Assembly: GCA_965554225.1 (NCBI GenBank)
Contig: CBEVZC010000002.1
Span: forward strand, 3,433 to 67,432
Reading direction: 5' to 3'
Origin: BMS3ABIN04 sp965554225
Lineage (GTDB): Bacteria > Bacteroidota > Ignavibacteria > Ignavibacteriales > Melioribacteraceae
Length of the DNA stretch: 64,000 nucleotides
This document shows positions 54,501 to 62,374 of the stretch, in pieces. Under the pieces are notes generated by a model. It saw only the letters and a list, made by a program, of their open reading frames with translations, ran no database searches and had not been told where the DNA came from. A program made the translations under genes and the position numbers. The number at the start of each line of letters is the position of its first letter. The stretch's first letter is position 1.

Positions 54501-57082
54501 AATATTTTGTTGGCAATGATGTTGAACTGATGATTCCGAGCAGCGATAACGGAAGAGCTTTGGTAAGTATTGAATCCGGTACAAAAATAATTGATTCCTA
54601 CTGGGTTGAAATGAAAAACGGCATAAATAAAGTTAAATTCAAAGCAACTCAAGAAATGACACCAAATGTTTATGCTAATATAACATTGCTGCAGCCGTAT
54701 GCACAATCAGAAAATGATCTACCGATTCGGTTGTACGGTATAATTCCAATATATGTGGAAAATCCCGAAACACATTTAACACCCGTAATTAATATGCCGA
54801 ATGTTTTAAGACCTGAAAAAGACTTTGAACTGACTGTCAAAGAGAAAAATAATAGACCAATGACTTATACGATAGCAGTTGTTGATGAAGGTTTGCTGGA
54901 TTTAACAAGGTTTAAAACACCAAACCCTTGGAAGTATTTCTACAGCAAAGAAGCTCTGGGTGTAAAATCGTGGGATATATACGATTTAGTTATTGGCGCG
55001 TATGGCGGTAAATTAGAACACTTGTTAGGTTTGGGTGGAGATGGTGAAGTTCGTAAACCCAAGGGAGGAACTAAACTTAACAGATTTAAACCGATGGTAA
55101 GATTTTATGGACCTTTTACAATCAATGGTGAAGAAAAACACCATAAGATAAATGTTCCGCGCTACATTGGTTCGGTAAGAACCATGGTAGTTGCCGGTTA
55201 TAAGGGTTCTTTTGGATATGCGGAAAAAGCCACTCCCGTAAGAAAACCTTTAATGATTCTTGGCACTTTACCAAGAACTCTAGGACCGGGAGAAATTGTT
55301 GAGCTGCCTGTCTCTGTCTTTGTGATGGAAAAGGGAATTAGTGATGTGTCTGTTCATATAAATCCAAATAATCTATTTGAAGTTATAGGGAATAGCTCTA
55401 AATCGGTACACTTTGACAGTAAAGGGGATAAGCTGGTAAAATTCAAAATTAAGGTTAATCCTAAAGTTGGAATTGGAAAGGTTAGTATTAGTGCAAAAAG
55501 CGGATCGGAATCTGCTAAGTATGATATTGCTCTTGAAGTACGGAATCCAAATCCTTATGTAACTAATGTTAAAAGTTATTTCGTTGAATCGAAAAAGGAA
55601 TGGAATATAAATATAAAACCTTTTGGAACCGAAGGTACGAACAAATGCGTTTTAGAAGTTTCGGCAATTCCGCCAATTAATTTGGAAAGTAGATTAAAGT
55701 ATTTAATTCGCTATCCACACGGATGTATTGAGCAGACCACATCAAGTGTGTTTCCTCAATTATATCTCGATAAGTTAATTAAATTGGATGAACAGCAAAA
55801 AGAGCGGATCGACAACAACATAAAGAAAGGAATTGAGAGGATACAAAAATTTCAGGTTAGCAGTGGTGGACTTTCCTACTGGCCGGGTGGGCACAAAGCT
55901 AGTGAATGGGGAAGTAATTATGGCGGGCACTTTATGGCCGAAGCACATAATAAAGGATATACTTTGCCGAGCGGGTTTTTGCTAAAATGGCAAAACTATC
56001 AGAGAAATACCGCTAGGAATTGGAATAATAGAGCAAATAGATCGGACTTAATTCAAGCATACAGGCTGTACACTCTTGCATTATCAGGTTCGCCTGATCT
56101 TGGTTCAATGAATAGACTGCTTGAGAGCAAAGGATTATCGAAGACTGCGAAATACCGACTTGCTGCAGCTTATCAGCTAGCCGGTAAACCTGAAGTTGCT
56201 GCTAAATTGTTAGTCGGACTTGATTTCAATGTTAAGGATTATACTGAACTGGCTAATACTTACGGAAGCAGTTTGAGAGATCAAGCCATGATTTTGGAAA
56301 CTCTGACACTTATGAATAGAAGAAATGAAGGTTTTGAATTATTAAAAGCAATTTCCAATCGTATTGTCTTAAATAAATGGTACAGCACTCAAACAAATGC
56401 ATATGTATTGCTTGCTATTGGCAAGTTTATTGGAAACGATAATATGACACACGAGGTGAATTTTCAATATAATTTAAACTCCGGTGTTTTTAAACAAATT
56501 GTTTCCAACAACCCAATTGCACAGGAAGATATTCCGGTTAAATATAATACATCTAAATCAATTACTGTTAGAAACCCTAATGATTCACCAATATATGCAC
56601 GAATTATTCTGGAAGGTAAACCTCTTATCGGTGATCAATCCGATACTTCCAATAAATTAAAAATGGAAGTAAAATATTTCTTACTGAACGGGAAGGATAT
56701 TGATCCTGTAAAATTAGAGCAAGGAACCGATTTTATTGCTGAAGTAAAAATCACTAATCCTGGTATAATAGATAAAAATTATAAGAATATTGTCCTTACA
56801 GAAATTTTCCCATCAGGTTGGGAAATAATAAACACCCGGCTTAATAATATAGAGTCTTTCGATCGTGCTTCAAGACCGGAATATATAGATATTAGAGATG
56901 ATCGAGTTAATTTTTATTTTAATTTGAATAGAAAGGAAACAAAAACTTTCCGTGTTTTACTAAATGCAAGTTACCTGGGTAAATTTTATTTACCGTCTAT
57001 TTACTCACAAGCTATGTACGATAATACTATAAATGCAAGGAAGCATGGTCAATGGGTAGAAGTTGTTTTACCGGGAAAATAA
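51527..57082 (+). CDS. Bacterial alpha-2-macroglobulin with thioester
   Basis: A giant 1851-residue protease trap of the YfhM type. A non-cleaved-looking N-terminal helix (about 5-25) anchors it, without the lipobox cysteine of E. coli YfhM. Macroglobulin-like beta domains follow, with GVWRPGDSLFVTFIL near 630. The internal thioester motif GCIEQ is intact (C1400 to Q1403), with the alpha-helical thioester domain after it (SGGLSYWPGG). The protein is predicted to be periplasmic and to trap proteases that breach the outer membrane. AAGAGGAT precedes the ATG. pbpC follows after 8 bp, the usual pairing in Gram-negatives. Confidence 0.92.
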   Translation: MSNMKLAIFGGIIIFVALSLIYLVSQKHTEVPSKDSDYAEFISAYTSGVISRESSIKIRLVQAVDNGEHKEIPSSLDYLEFEPKINGELYWLDKQTIEFTPKEKLMPNTMYVAKLNISKVVKSKKKEKPFIFEFKTIKRQFDVNVIGLKSLSSKNTQYQKLVGTIETSDFEDIGDIKKILTAKFEGKDLPIEWQPGQSRKVHRYVIDSLKRTNSEKNLELYWDGDPIGIENKGQLNVKIPALGEFKLSAANIAHQPQQYLLLRFTDPIKQNQNLRGLVTIDKVPSLRFEVSNNEIKVYPSKRLFGDYTVHVFRGIKNSMNYKMKSDYTRKVAFENLKPAVRLVGKGVIIPNNKNGFILPFEAVNLSAVDVIVTKIFENNMSQFLQVNNIGGSAQLRRIGKPILRKIVKLDQSGIESLHKWNRFSLDLNEIIQKDPGAVYRVKIGFRKKYSLYFCENNITDNSKEKLTEVLPEGVESESSYWNYYDEYYNENYNWRHRDDPCYKAYYGNRRSVSKNIFSSNIGIIAKRGNDGSLLLVTTNIKTTQPIGNVNLHLMDYQKQEIAKIVTNSDGLAETKLNTKPFMVFAEKGNEKGYLRLDDGSSLSISRFDVSGSGIKKGIKGFTYGDRGVWRPGDSLFVTFILEDLNNNVPQNLPIIFELTNPKNQLAQRFVKKRTQTDFYTFKFKTDLNAPTGDWNAKITLGGVKFYKSLKIETVKPNRLKIKFDLKEPYLSAKDNPTVKMKIMWLHGAIGKNLKAKVDVSLARTRTTFKTYSDYAFDDPVIKFNPKPQTIFEGKVDSKGETTFKAKFNLSTEAPGKLKTTFFTKAFEPGGDFSIDRFITDYYPFDTYVGIKLPKGDRSRGMLLTDKDHKVDIVTLNLKGKPVSKKKIEVKLYKISWKWWWDQSEDYQSNYSSNYYESTLAADTISTIDGKGEWKIKVKYPNWGRFLVTAKDLEGGHRTGKIVYIDWPGWAGRAQKAQPGGSAMLSFSSDKKKYFVGNDVELMIPSSDNGRALVSIESGTKIIDSYWVEMKNGINKVKFKATQEMTPNVYANITLLQPYAQSENDLPIRLYGIIPIYVENPETHLTPVINMPNVLRPEKDFELTVKEKNNRPMTYTIAVVDEGLLDLTRFKTPNPWKYFYSKEALGVKSWDIYDLVIGAYGGKLEHLLGLGGDGEVRKPKGGTKLNRFKPMVRFYGPFTINGEEKHHKINVPRYIGSVRTMVVAGYKGSFGYAEKATPVRKPLMILGTLPRTLGPGEIVELPVSVFVMEKGISDVSVHINPNNLFEVIGNSSKSVHFDSKGDKLVKFKIKVNPKVGIGKVSISAKSGSESAKYDIALEVRNPNPYVTNVKSYFVESKKEWNINIKPFGTEGTNKCVLEVSAIPPINLESRLKYLIRYPHGCIEQTTSSVFPQLYLDKLIKLDEQQKERIDNNIKKGIERIQKFQVSSGGLSYWPGGHKASEWGSNYGGHFMAEAHNKGYTLPSGFLLKWQNYQRNTARNWNNRANRSDLIQAYRLYTLALSGSPDLGSMNRLLESKGLSKTAKYRLAAAYQLAGKPEVAAKLLVGLDFNVKDYTELANTYGSSLRDQAMILETLTLMNRRNEGFELLKAISNRIVLNKWYSTQTNAYVLLAIGKFIGNDNMTHEVNFQYNLNSGVFKQIVSNNPIAQEDIPVKYNTSKSITVRNPNDSPIYARIILEGKPLIGDQSDTSNKLKMEVKYFLLNGKDIDPVKLEQGTDFIAEVKITNPGIIDKNYKNIVLTEIFPSGWEIINTRLNNIESFDRASRPEYIDIRDDRVNFYFNLNRKETKTFRVLLNASYLGKFYLPSIYSQAMYDNTINARKHGQWVEVVLPGK

Positions 57083-57090
57083 AATACTTT

Positions 57091-59508
57091 ATGAAATTAC
57101 ATATATCAGATATGATAAACGGTAAAATTAAAAATCCGAAGAGAAAACTGATTGCATTTCTTGGCTTTTTATTTTTAATAATAATTTTCTGGAATAGTTT
57201 ACCTGCTCCTTTGTTTAATAAACCGTTCTCGTTTGTTCTGGAAGATAAAAACGGCAATCTACTGAATGCGTTAATTGCAAAGGACGGTCAATGGCGGTTC
57301 CCGGTTAAGGGTAATATCCCGGATAAGTTTAAAACTGCAATTATTCGTTTTGAAGACAAGCGATTTTATTATCATCCCGGAGTAGATTTTTTTGCATTGT
57401 TTAGAGCTGCATATCAAGACATCAAAGCAGGTAAAATTAAAAGCGGCGGAAGTACTATTACCATGCAGGTAATTCGTATTGCGCGAGAAGGTAAACCGAG
57501 AACCATTAAAGAAAAAATTATTGAAATGGTTTTGGCTTTTCGTCTTGAACTAACTTACAGTAAGCAGGAAATAATATCACTTTATTCTGCTTACTCACCT
57601 TTTGGTGGAAATGTCGTTGGGATTGAAGCTGCCTCTTGGAGATACTTTGGCAGAAAACCACAGCAGCTTTCTTGGGCAGAAGTCTGCATGCTTGCTGTGC
57701 TTCCTAATAGTCCTTCGCTAATACACCCGGGAAAGAATAGAAATTTACTAAAAAAGAAGAGGGATCGTTTACTAAATAGATTATATCTAAATCAAGATAT
57801 CGATTCTCTTACTTATGCTCTTTCGATTGAAGAACCGTTACCTAAGAAACTAAAAGCGCTTCCGAACATTGCACCGCATTTAGCTTTTGAAGCTGCCCGG
57901 AATCAGGGAAAGGAAAGTAAAGATTTTAGAGTGCAGTCCACTCTGGATATTAATATTCAGAAACAGGTAAACAATGTTATAAAGGAACATTATAAAAGAT
58001 TAAAATCTAATTATGTGTATAATGCGGCGGCTGTTGTGGCTAGAATAGAAACGGGAGATGTTTTAGCTTATTTAGGAAATACGCGTGATCCAAAAAATAG
58101 GAATGAGAATTGGGTAAATGTTGTTACAGCGCCAAGAAGCTCAGGCAGTATTCTTAAACCGATTTTATATGCTGCAATGTTATCGAGCGGAGAGTTATTA
58201 CCCAAAACGTTAGTCCCGGATATCCCTACTCAAATCGGTGGATTTAGTCCGAAAAATTTTAATCTAAGCTACGATGGAGCTGTACCGGCAAATAGAGCTT
58301 TAGCTAGGTCGATTAACATTCCGGCTGTAAGGTTATTGAGAAGCTACAGAGTTGAACGGTTTTACAATCTACTGAAAAATGTGGGAATAGAAACACTTAA
58401 TAGACTTCCGGGTGATTACGGGCTTTCTCTTATTCTAGGCGGAGCGGAAGTTAAGCTTTGGGAAATAGCAGGAGTATATGCATCCATGGCTAGAGTGCTG
58501 AAGCATTATTCAAAATATGGAACAATGTATTCAAAAAATGATTTTCATGAATTAAATTATATTAAGGATAATACGAAATTTCCTAAAAACTCAAACGGTG
58601 ATTTAGAAGATTATTCATTTATAAGTAAGGCCGCACTTTGGATTACTTTCAATGCATTATTAGATGTAGAACGACCAGATAATCAATCGTATTGGCGGGA
58701 ATTTAGTTCATCTCAAAAAATTGCATGGAAAACCGGAACGAGTTTCGGGTTTAGAGACGGTTGGGCAATTGGAATTAATAATGAATATGTAGTTGCTGTT
58801 TGGACGGGGAATGCGGATGGCGAAGGAAGGACCGGTTTGACGGGCATATCTAGTGCTGCACCTATTTTATTTGATATATTTAACATACTTCCATTTAGTT
58901 CGGGATGGTTCGAGCAGCCGATGGAAGAAATGACTTACATTGCTACGTGCAAAAAAAGCGGTTATAGAGCATCGGAATTGTGTGAAGAGATTGATTCGAT
59001 TTGGATTCCAAATACGGGATTGAAATTCCCTGTTTGTCCTTATCATCAATTAATTCATCTGGATGAGTCCGGTAAATATCGTGTTACTTCGTCAAGTGTG
59101 TCTCCTTCTAAAATGATTCACAAATCTTGGTTTGTTCTTCCTCCGGCAATGGAATACTTTTATGAGAAAAAGAATCATAACTATAAAAAATTACCTCCAT
59201 TTAGAAACGATTGCATAAATACTGCAGATAATAATAATCCTATGGATTTAGTATATCCGAGAGATATTAATAAAATTTATATTCCGGTAAACTTAGTGGG
59301 AACAACAAGCAGTACAATTTTTGAAGTTGCGCATCGCCATTCGAACAGTATTATTTATTGGTATGTGGATAACAAATATTTAGGTGAAACTCAGAACGAG
59401 AACAAGATGGCGATTAATGCTTCGAAGGGAAATCATAGATTAACGTTAGTAGATAATGATGGGAACATTTTAAAAAAAGACTTTGAAATTTTAAGTGGAA
59501 ATCAATAG
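57091..59508 (+). CDS. pbpC: Penicillin-binding protein 1C
   Basis: A bifunctional peptidoglycan synthase of about 805 residues. A membrane helix lies near 18-35. The GT51 transglycosylase domain has FEDKRFYYHPGVD and KSGGSTITMQ. The transpeptidase domain has the catalytic serine in SGSILKP (near 353), SIN (ARSINIPA) and KTGTS (near 547). The C-terminal BiPBP_C domain (about 700-805) is specific to PBP1C. I place the start at 57091, 8 bp after the macroglobulin stop; an in-frame ATG at 57052 overlaps that gene, and 57112 is another option. PbpC is thought to repair the wall alongside the neighbouring macroglobulin. The convergent nnrE stop is 3 bp away. Confidence 0.93.
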   Translation: MKLHISDMINGKIKNPKRKLIAFLGFLFLIIIFWNSLPAPLFNKPFSFVLEDKNGNLLNALIAKDGQWRFPVKGNIPDKFKTAIIRFEDKRFYYHPGVDFFALFRAAYQDIKAGKIKSGGSTITMQVIRIAREGKPRTIKEKIIEMVLAFRLELTYSKQEIISLYSAYSPFGGNVVGIEAASWRYFGRKPQQLSWAEVCMLAVLPNSPSLIHPGKNRNLLKKKRDRLLNRLYLNQDIDSLTYALSIEEPLPKKLKALPNIAPHLAFEAARNQGKESKDFRVQSTLDINIQKQVNNVIKEHYKRLKSNYVYNAAAVVARIETGDVLAYLGNTRDPKNRNENWVNVVTAPRSSGSILKPILYAAMLSSGELLPKTLVPDIPTQIGGFSPKNFNLSYDGAVPANRALARSINIPAVRLLRSYRVERFYNLLKNVGIETLNRLPGDYGLSLILGGAEVKLWEIAGVYASMARVLKHYSKYGTMYSKNDFHELNYIKDNTKFPKNSNGDLEDYSFISKAALWITFNALLDVERPDNQSYWREFSSSQKIAWKTGTSFGFRDGWAIGINNEYVVAVWTGNADGEGRTGLTGISSAAPILFDIFNILPFSSGWFEQPMEEMTYIATCKKSGYRASELCEEIDSIWIPNTGLKFPVCPYHQLIHLDESGKYRVTSSSVSPSKMIHKSWFVLPPAMEYFYEKKNHNYKKLPPFRNDCINTADNNNPMDLVYPRDINKIYIPVNLVGTTSSTIFEVAHRHSNSIIYWYVDNKYLGETQNENKMAINASKGNHRLTLVDNDGNILKKDFEILSGNQ

Positions 59509-59511
59509 TAT

Positions 59512-60234
59512 TTATATCAATCTTACTATAAAATCATCTTCAAAAGGTGAGCTATAATTTATTCCTGCTATAGTATAAGTTTTTTCTGGTATACCAATAT
59601 CGGCAAGATAAAGATCGCCGGTTAATTCAGGTAATAAGCCGGTTTTGGGGAGAGCTAAAGTTAACGTTCTATCCGCTTTAATAAATTTCCCAGGAGTTTC
59701 ACCGGTTGTTGAATTAACACCCGAAGGAACATCCAGAGATAAAGTTTTTGATGGTTGGCCATTTGCCCAGTTTATTATTTCCAAAGAATTTCCTCTTGGA
59801 GGAGATTTTAAACTATAACCAATTATAGCATCTATAATTAAATCGGGCTTCTCATTTGGCAAATCATTTATTCCGATTTCTAGTCCTTTGGCGGAAAGAT
59901 AAATTTTATGCTGGTATGAGGAAACTTCTTTTAAATTTTCCGGATTAGTGATGCAAATTTTTACATTTGCATTCCGGTTAGCCAAATGTCTGGCGGCGCA
60001 AATTCCGCCTCCGCCGTTTCCACCGGTTCCGCAGAGTATAATTATTTTAGAATTTTTCCAATTGCTTCCTAAAATATCAATTGCAGATAAGGCTAAATTT
60101 CTACCGGCATTTTCCATCATTTGGAATAAATTAGGACCTGTATTTTCCGTGGCAATTCGGTCAACTTCAATCATCTGATCAGTAGAAACGGCAGGTACTA
60201 TTAAACCGGATTTTGTTCTAAAATGGAGAATCAT
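59512..60234 (-). CDS. nnrE: NAD(P)H-hydrate epimerase, stand-alone YjeF_N
   Basis: A 240-residue enzyme that interconverts R- and S-NAD(P)HX, damaged forms of NAD(P)H. The catalytic Asp region LSLDVPSGVNSTTG is intact, as is IDAIIGYSLKSPPRG. The first loop reads GTGGNGGGGICAARHL, where bifunctional Nnr proteins have GNNGGDG, so the usual Asp is a Gly. There is no fused NnrD dehydratase domain and no such gene in the window. It follows the DUF59 gene by 24 bp and may be part of the same transcript. Confidence 0.87.
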   Translation of the reverse strand: MILHFRTKSGLIVPAVSTDQMIEVDRIATENTGPNLFQMMENAGRNLALSAIDILGSNWKNSKIIILCGTGGNGGGGICAARHLANRNANVKICITNPENLKEVSSYQHKIYLSAKGLEIGINDLPNEKPDLIIDAIIGYSLKSPPRGNSLEIINWANGQPSKTLSLDVPSGVNSTTGETPGKFIKADRTLTLALPKTGLLPELTGDLYLADIGIPEKTYTIAGINYSSPFEDDFIVRLI

Positions 60235-60258
60235 ATTTATGAAACGATTTTGTGTAGT

Positions 60259-60531
60259 TTACGGATTTTGGAACACAACAGTTTGATTCGGAAATTCTTT
60301 CTCAAGCGCTTCTTTTAATAACTCTTCTATTTTTGCATAACCAAGAAATTGAGAAACCATACAGCACGCTTTAGCTGTTTCGAGAGAATTCATATAAACA
60401 AGTAATTCATTCAAGTCAGCTTTATGTTTTATTCCTTCAATTAGACCTAACTGGGATACGGGTAATCCGGTTTCTGGATCTTTTACTTCATCTAGAATAT
60501 TAGATAATTTATTTTTCATTTCTTGATTCAT
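60259..60531 (-). CDS. Stand-alone DUF59/MIP18-like protein next to an ArsA-type ATPase
   Basis: A 90-residue single-domain protein. VKDPETGLPVSQLGLI corresponds to the DPE..NI..LGLV block of DUF59/MIP18 proteins, and the AKACCMVSQFL segment stands where the family has its reactive cysteine, here doubled. It is more diverged than the SufT-like protein at 11982. GGAG lies about 8 nt before the ATG. It follows the ArsA-like gene by 33 bp. DUF59 domains fused to or encoded with P-loop ATPases (as in Mrp/ApbC) act in Fe-S transfer, which suggests a similar job here, but with an ArsA-like rather than Mrp-like ATPase. Confidence 0.72.
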   Translation of the reverse strand: MNQEMKNKLSNILDEVKDPETGLPVSQLGLIEGIKHKADLNELLVYMNSLETAKACCMVSQFLGYAKIEELLKEALEKEFPNQTVVFQNP

Positions 60532-60564
60532 TTCTACTCCATAATTATTTTTGAAAGTTTATCA

Positions 60565-61470
60565 TCAGAGCATTCCAGAAAAACTTTCTAAACTATTTAA
60601 ATAATTATTTAATACGTCAATACCTAAAAGAGGTTTCTCGCTAAGAGGGAATAGCTGAATTCCTTTATACTTAAAATTGTGTTTGATTTTTTTTGTTGAA
60701 AATCCGGGATAATATTTATTAATAACTAAATTGCCAATATTTAGATCAAAATCGTGCAGTTTGTTAACAATTAATTCGGATTCGGAAAATGATAACTTAT
60801 CCGGGTTCATTACCAGATTAAGAATAGTTTTACTTTGATCTTCAAATATATTCTTAACTACTTTATAAGAATCAGTTTGTTTTACAAGTCTATTTAGAAT
60901 TTTATCTCTCTCAAATTCTTTATTACCCAATTTAACTTTTGTAATTATCTCACGTTTTCTAATAATTTCGTTTCTAAGTTCTAATAATTTATCAAGCCAA
61001 AGTATCGAAAGTTTTGGCAATCCGAAGAATTTTAATGTTAAAGCAGTTGGAGGCATATCGAAGATAATATAATCTTTATTCTTGAATTTTTTTCTAATTT
61101 CTTTATAAGCCATTAAAAGTGCATATTCCTCAATACCGGGCGAGTATTTTATTACACCTAAATATTTTTCCAAATTTAATGCAGTTAAATAAGAATACAT
61201 GTGTTTAATTTGATGCTCAACGTCCGATAGGTAATTCTTAATCCAGTATTCAATATCAACTTCTTTACCAAGTAAATTATCTGTAAGTTTAAGCGGTTTT
61301 TCTTCAAGCTGTACTTGGAATATATCCGATTGGTTGTGAGCCGGGTCCATTGAAACTAAAAGAACATCTTTACCCGTTGAAGCTAAGTGCAGAGCTGTTA
61401 AAGCGGATGAAGTTGATTTACCGACACCGCCTTTACCCAGGAAAAATAAATTTACCATTTTAGATTTCAT
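60565..61470 (-). CDS. ArsA/Get3-family P-loop ATPase
   Basis: A 301-residue cytoplasmic ATPase of the ArsA/Get3/MinD group. The deviant Walker A FLGKGGVGKST is followed by LVSMDPAHNQSD (switch I) and IIFDMPPTALTLKFFGLP, which stands where ArsA and Get3 have DTAPTGHTLR. It has one ATPase domain, not the two of E. coli ArsA. No arsenic-resistance genes lie nearby and no arsenite-binding cysteine cluster is visible, so arsenite export is unlikely. AGG precedes the ATG. It starts 1 bp after the preceding small gene, a sign of translational coupling. The client is unknown. Confidence 0.8.
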   Translation of the reverse strand: MKSKMVNLFFLGKGGVGKSTSSALTALHLASTGKDVLLVSMDPAHNQSDIFQVQLEEKPLKLTDNLLGKEVDIEYWIKNYLSDVEHQIKHMYSYLTALNLEKYLGVIKYSPGIEEYALLMAYKEIRKKFKNKDYIIFDMPPTALTLKFFGLPKLSILWLDKLLELRNEIIRKREIITKVKLGNKEFERDKILNRLVKQTDSYKVVKNIFEDQSKTILNLVMNPDKLSFSESELIVNKLHDFDLNIGNLVINKYYPGFSTKKIKHNFKYKGIQLFPLSEKPLLGIDVLNNYLNSLESFSGML

Positions 61471-61471
61471 A

Positions 61472-61762
61472 TTAACCTACATCAAAAATTGATACTAGAT
61501 CTGAAATTGGACTGGTTGCAGTGTCTACTTTATTTAGCATTGTAATAAGATCCTTTTCCATTACAGGTAAAAGGTCTAATGTTATTTGCATCGGGGGGGA
61601 CGGAAAACCTACAAAAGCGCCTAATACGAGTAGTCCAAATATATTTTCCATTTCTCCAACCTCAAATTCAATAGCATCTACAGCTTTTTCTCGTGCTGCT
61701 AAGTCATAGTGCTTATAACCTGCAGAAACCTTGTCTTTTACCTTATTTAAGAATTTTTTCAT
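61472..61762 (-). CDS. Small protein of unknown function coupled to the ArsA-like gene
   Basis: A 97-residue protein that I do not recognise. A lysine-rich helix (about 1-30) is followed by an acidic stretch and one hydrophobic segment (IFGLLVLGAFVGFPSPP, about 42-58), then a helix ending DLVSIFDVG. The single hydrophobic segment could be a membrane helix or a buried core. The real start is the ATG at 61762, with AGG 7 nt upstream; a TTG two codons earlier is also open. It ends 1 bp before the ArsA-like gene, so it may be the client or regulator of that ATPase. Confidence 0.65.
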   Translation of the reverse strand: MKKFLNKVKDKVSAGYKHYDLAAREKAVDAIEFEVGEMENIFGLLVLGAFVGFPSPPMQITLDLLPVMEKDLITMLNKVDTATSPISDLVSIFDVG

Positions 61763-61800
61763 TTCCAACCTAAATTTGAAGAAGTATAAATTAAACTCAC

Positions 61801-62247
61801 TTACTTAACCTTAAAAATTTTCCTTTCAAACTTAATCCGCTTTTCTGAAGGATAGTAATAGTAAACTGCATAAAGACCAAAAAGAACTGTTCCGCTCAAG
61901 TAAAAATTTGGGATATTAAATATTACCGCTAAAAAAACTACGTAAGGTGAAAGCATAACTACAGACAATAATTTTTTTTCAAATGTGATAAATTGATCAA
62001 TCGTTACTTGCTTTAGATCTTTTACTTTGTTTACAAAAGACGCGCGAAGGAATATAGGCAATGCGAAACTAAACAATGCCCCAAGAGTAAAAAGTATAAT
62101 GGAAACAATCCTAACGGATTGAATTTGTTCTTTATTTAAAATATTTAAAAATTGACCCAAATAGACTAGTACGATTAAGAAAACTGCGGGCAATAGTAAA
62201 TTGATATATGTTCTTTTTAATATTTCTTTTTCCGATTGATTATTCAT
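61801..62247 (-). CDS. Small four-helix membrane protein of unknown function
   Basis: A 148-residue integral membrane protein with four hydrophobic segments (about 15-32, 44-66, 93-111, 114-131) and a basic C-terminal tail (KRIKFERKIFKVK). No family motif is recognised. It is the first gene of the minus-strand run with the 97-residue protein (38 bp downstream), the ArsA-like ATPase and the DUF59 protein. If the ATPase delivers membrane proteins or metal clusters, this protein is a candidate receptor, but this is only context. Confidence 0.65.
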   Translation of the reverse strand: MNNQSEKEILKRTYINLLLPAVFLIVLVYLGQFLNILNKEQIQSVRIVSIILFTLGALFSFALPIFLRASFVNKVKDLKQVTIDQFITFEKKLLSVVMLSPYVVFLAVIFNIPNFYLSGTVLFGLYAVYYYYPSEKRIKFERKIFKVK

Positions 62248-62326
62248 AGCATTAAAATATATTATTTTTGATACTTTTAATTATCACAAGATAATGATTA
62301 GCAGTTATAAAATCACACTGAATATT

Positions 62327-62353
62327 AAAATACCCGGCAGGACCGGGCATTTT
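62327..62353 (-). terminator. Terminator after cstA
   Basis: Stem AAAATaCCCGG (62327-62337) with CCGGGcATTTT (62343-62353), one A-C mismatch, loop CAGGA. On the minus strand the TTTT run falls within the closing stem and TAATATT follows, 21 bp after the cstA stop. It is symmetrical enough to work in both directions. Confidence 0.65.
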
Positions 62354-62374
62354 AATTTAAACTATGTTTTTAGA

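Noticed and set aside
60565..61470. ArsA-like gene considered as arsenic resistance
   Set aside because: Single ATPase domain, no metalloid-binding cysteine set, no arsB, arsC, arsD or arsR nearby.
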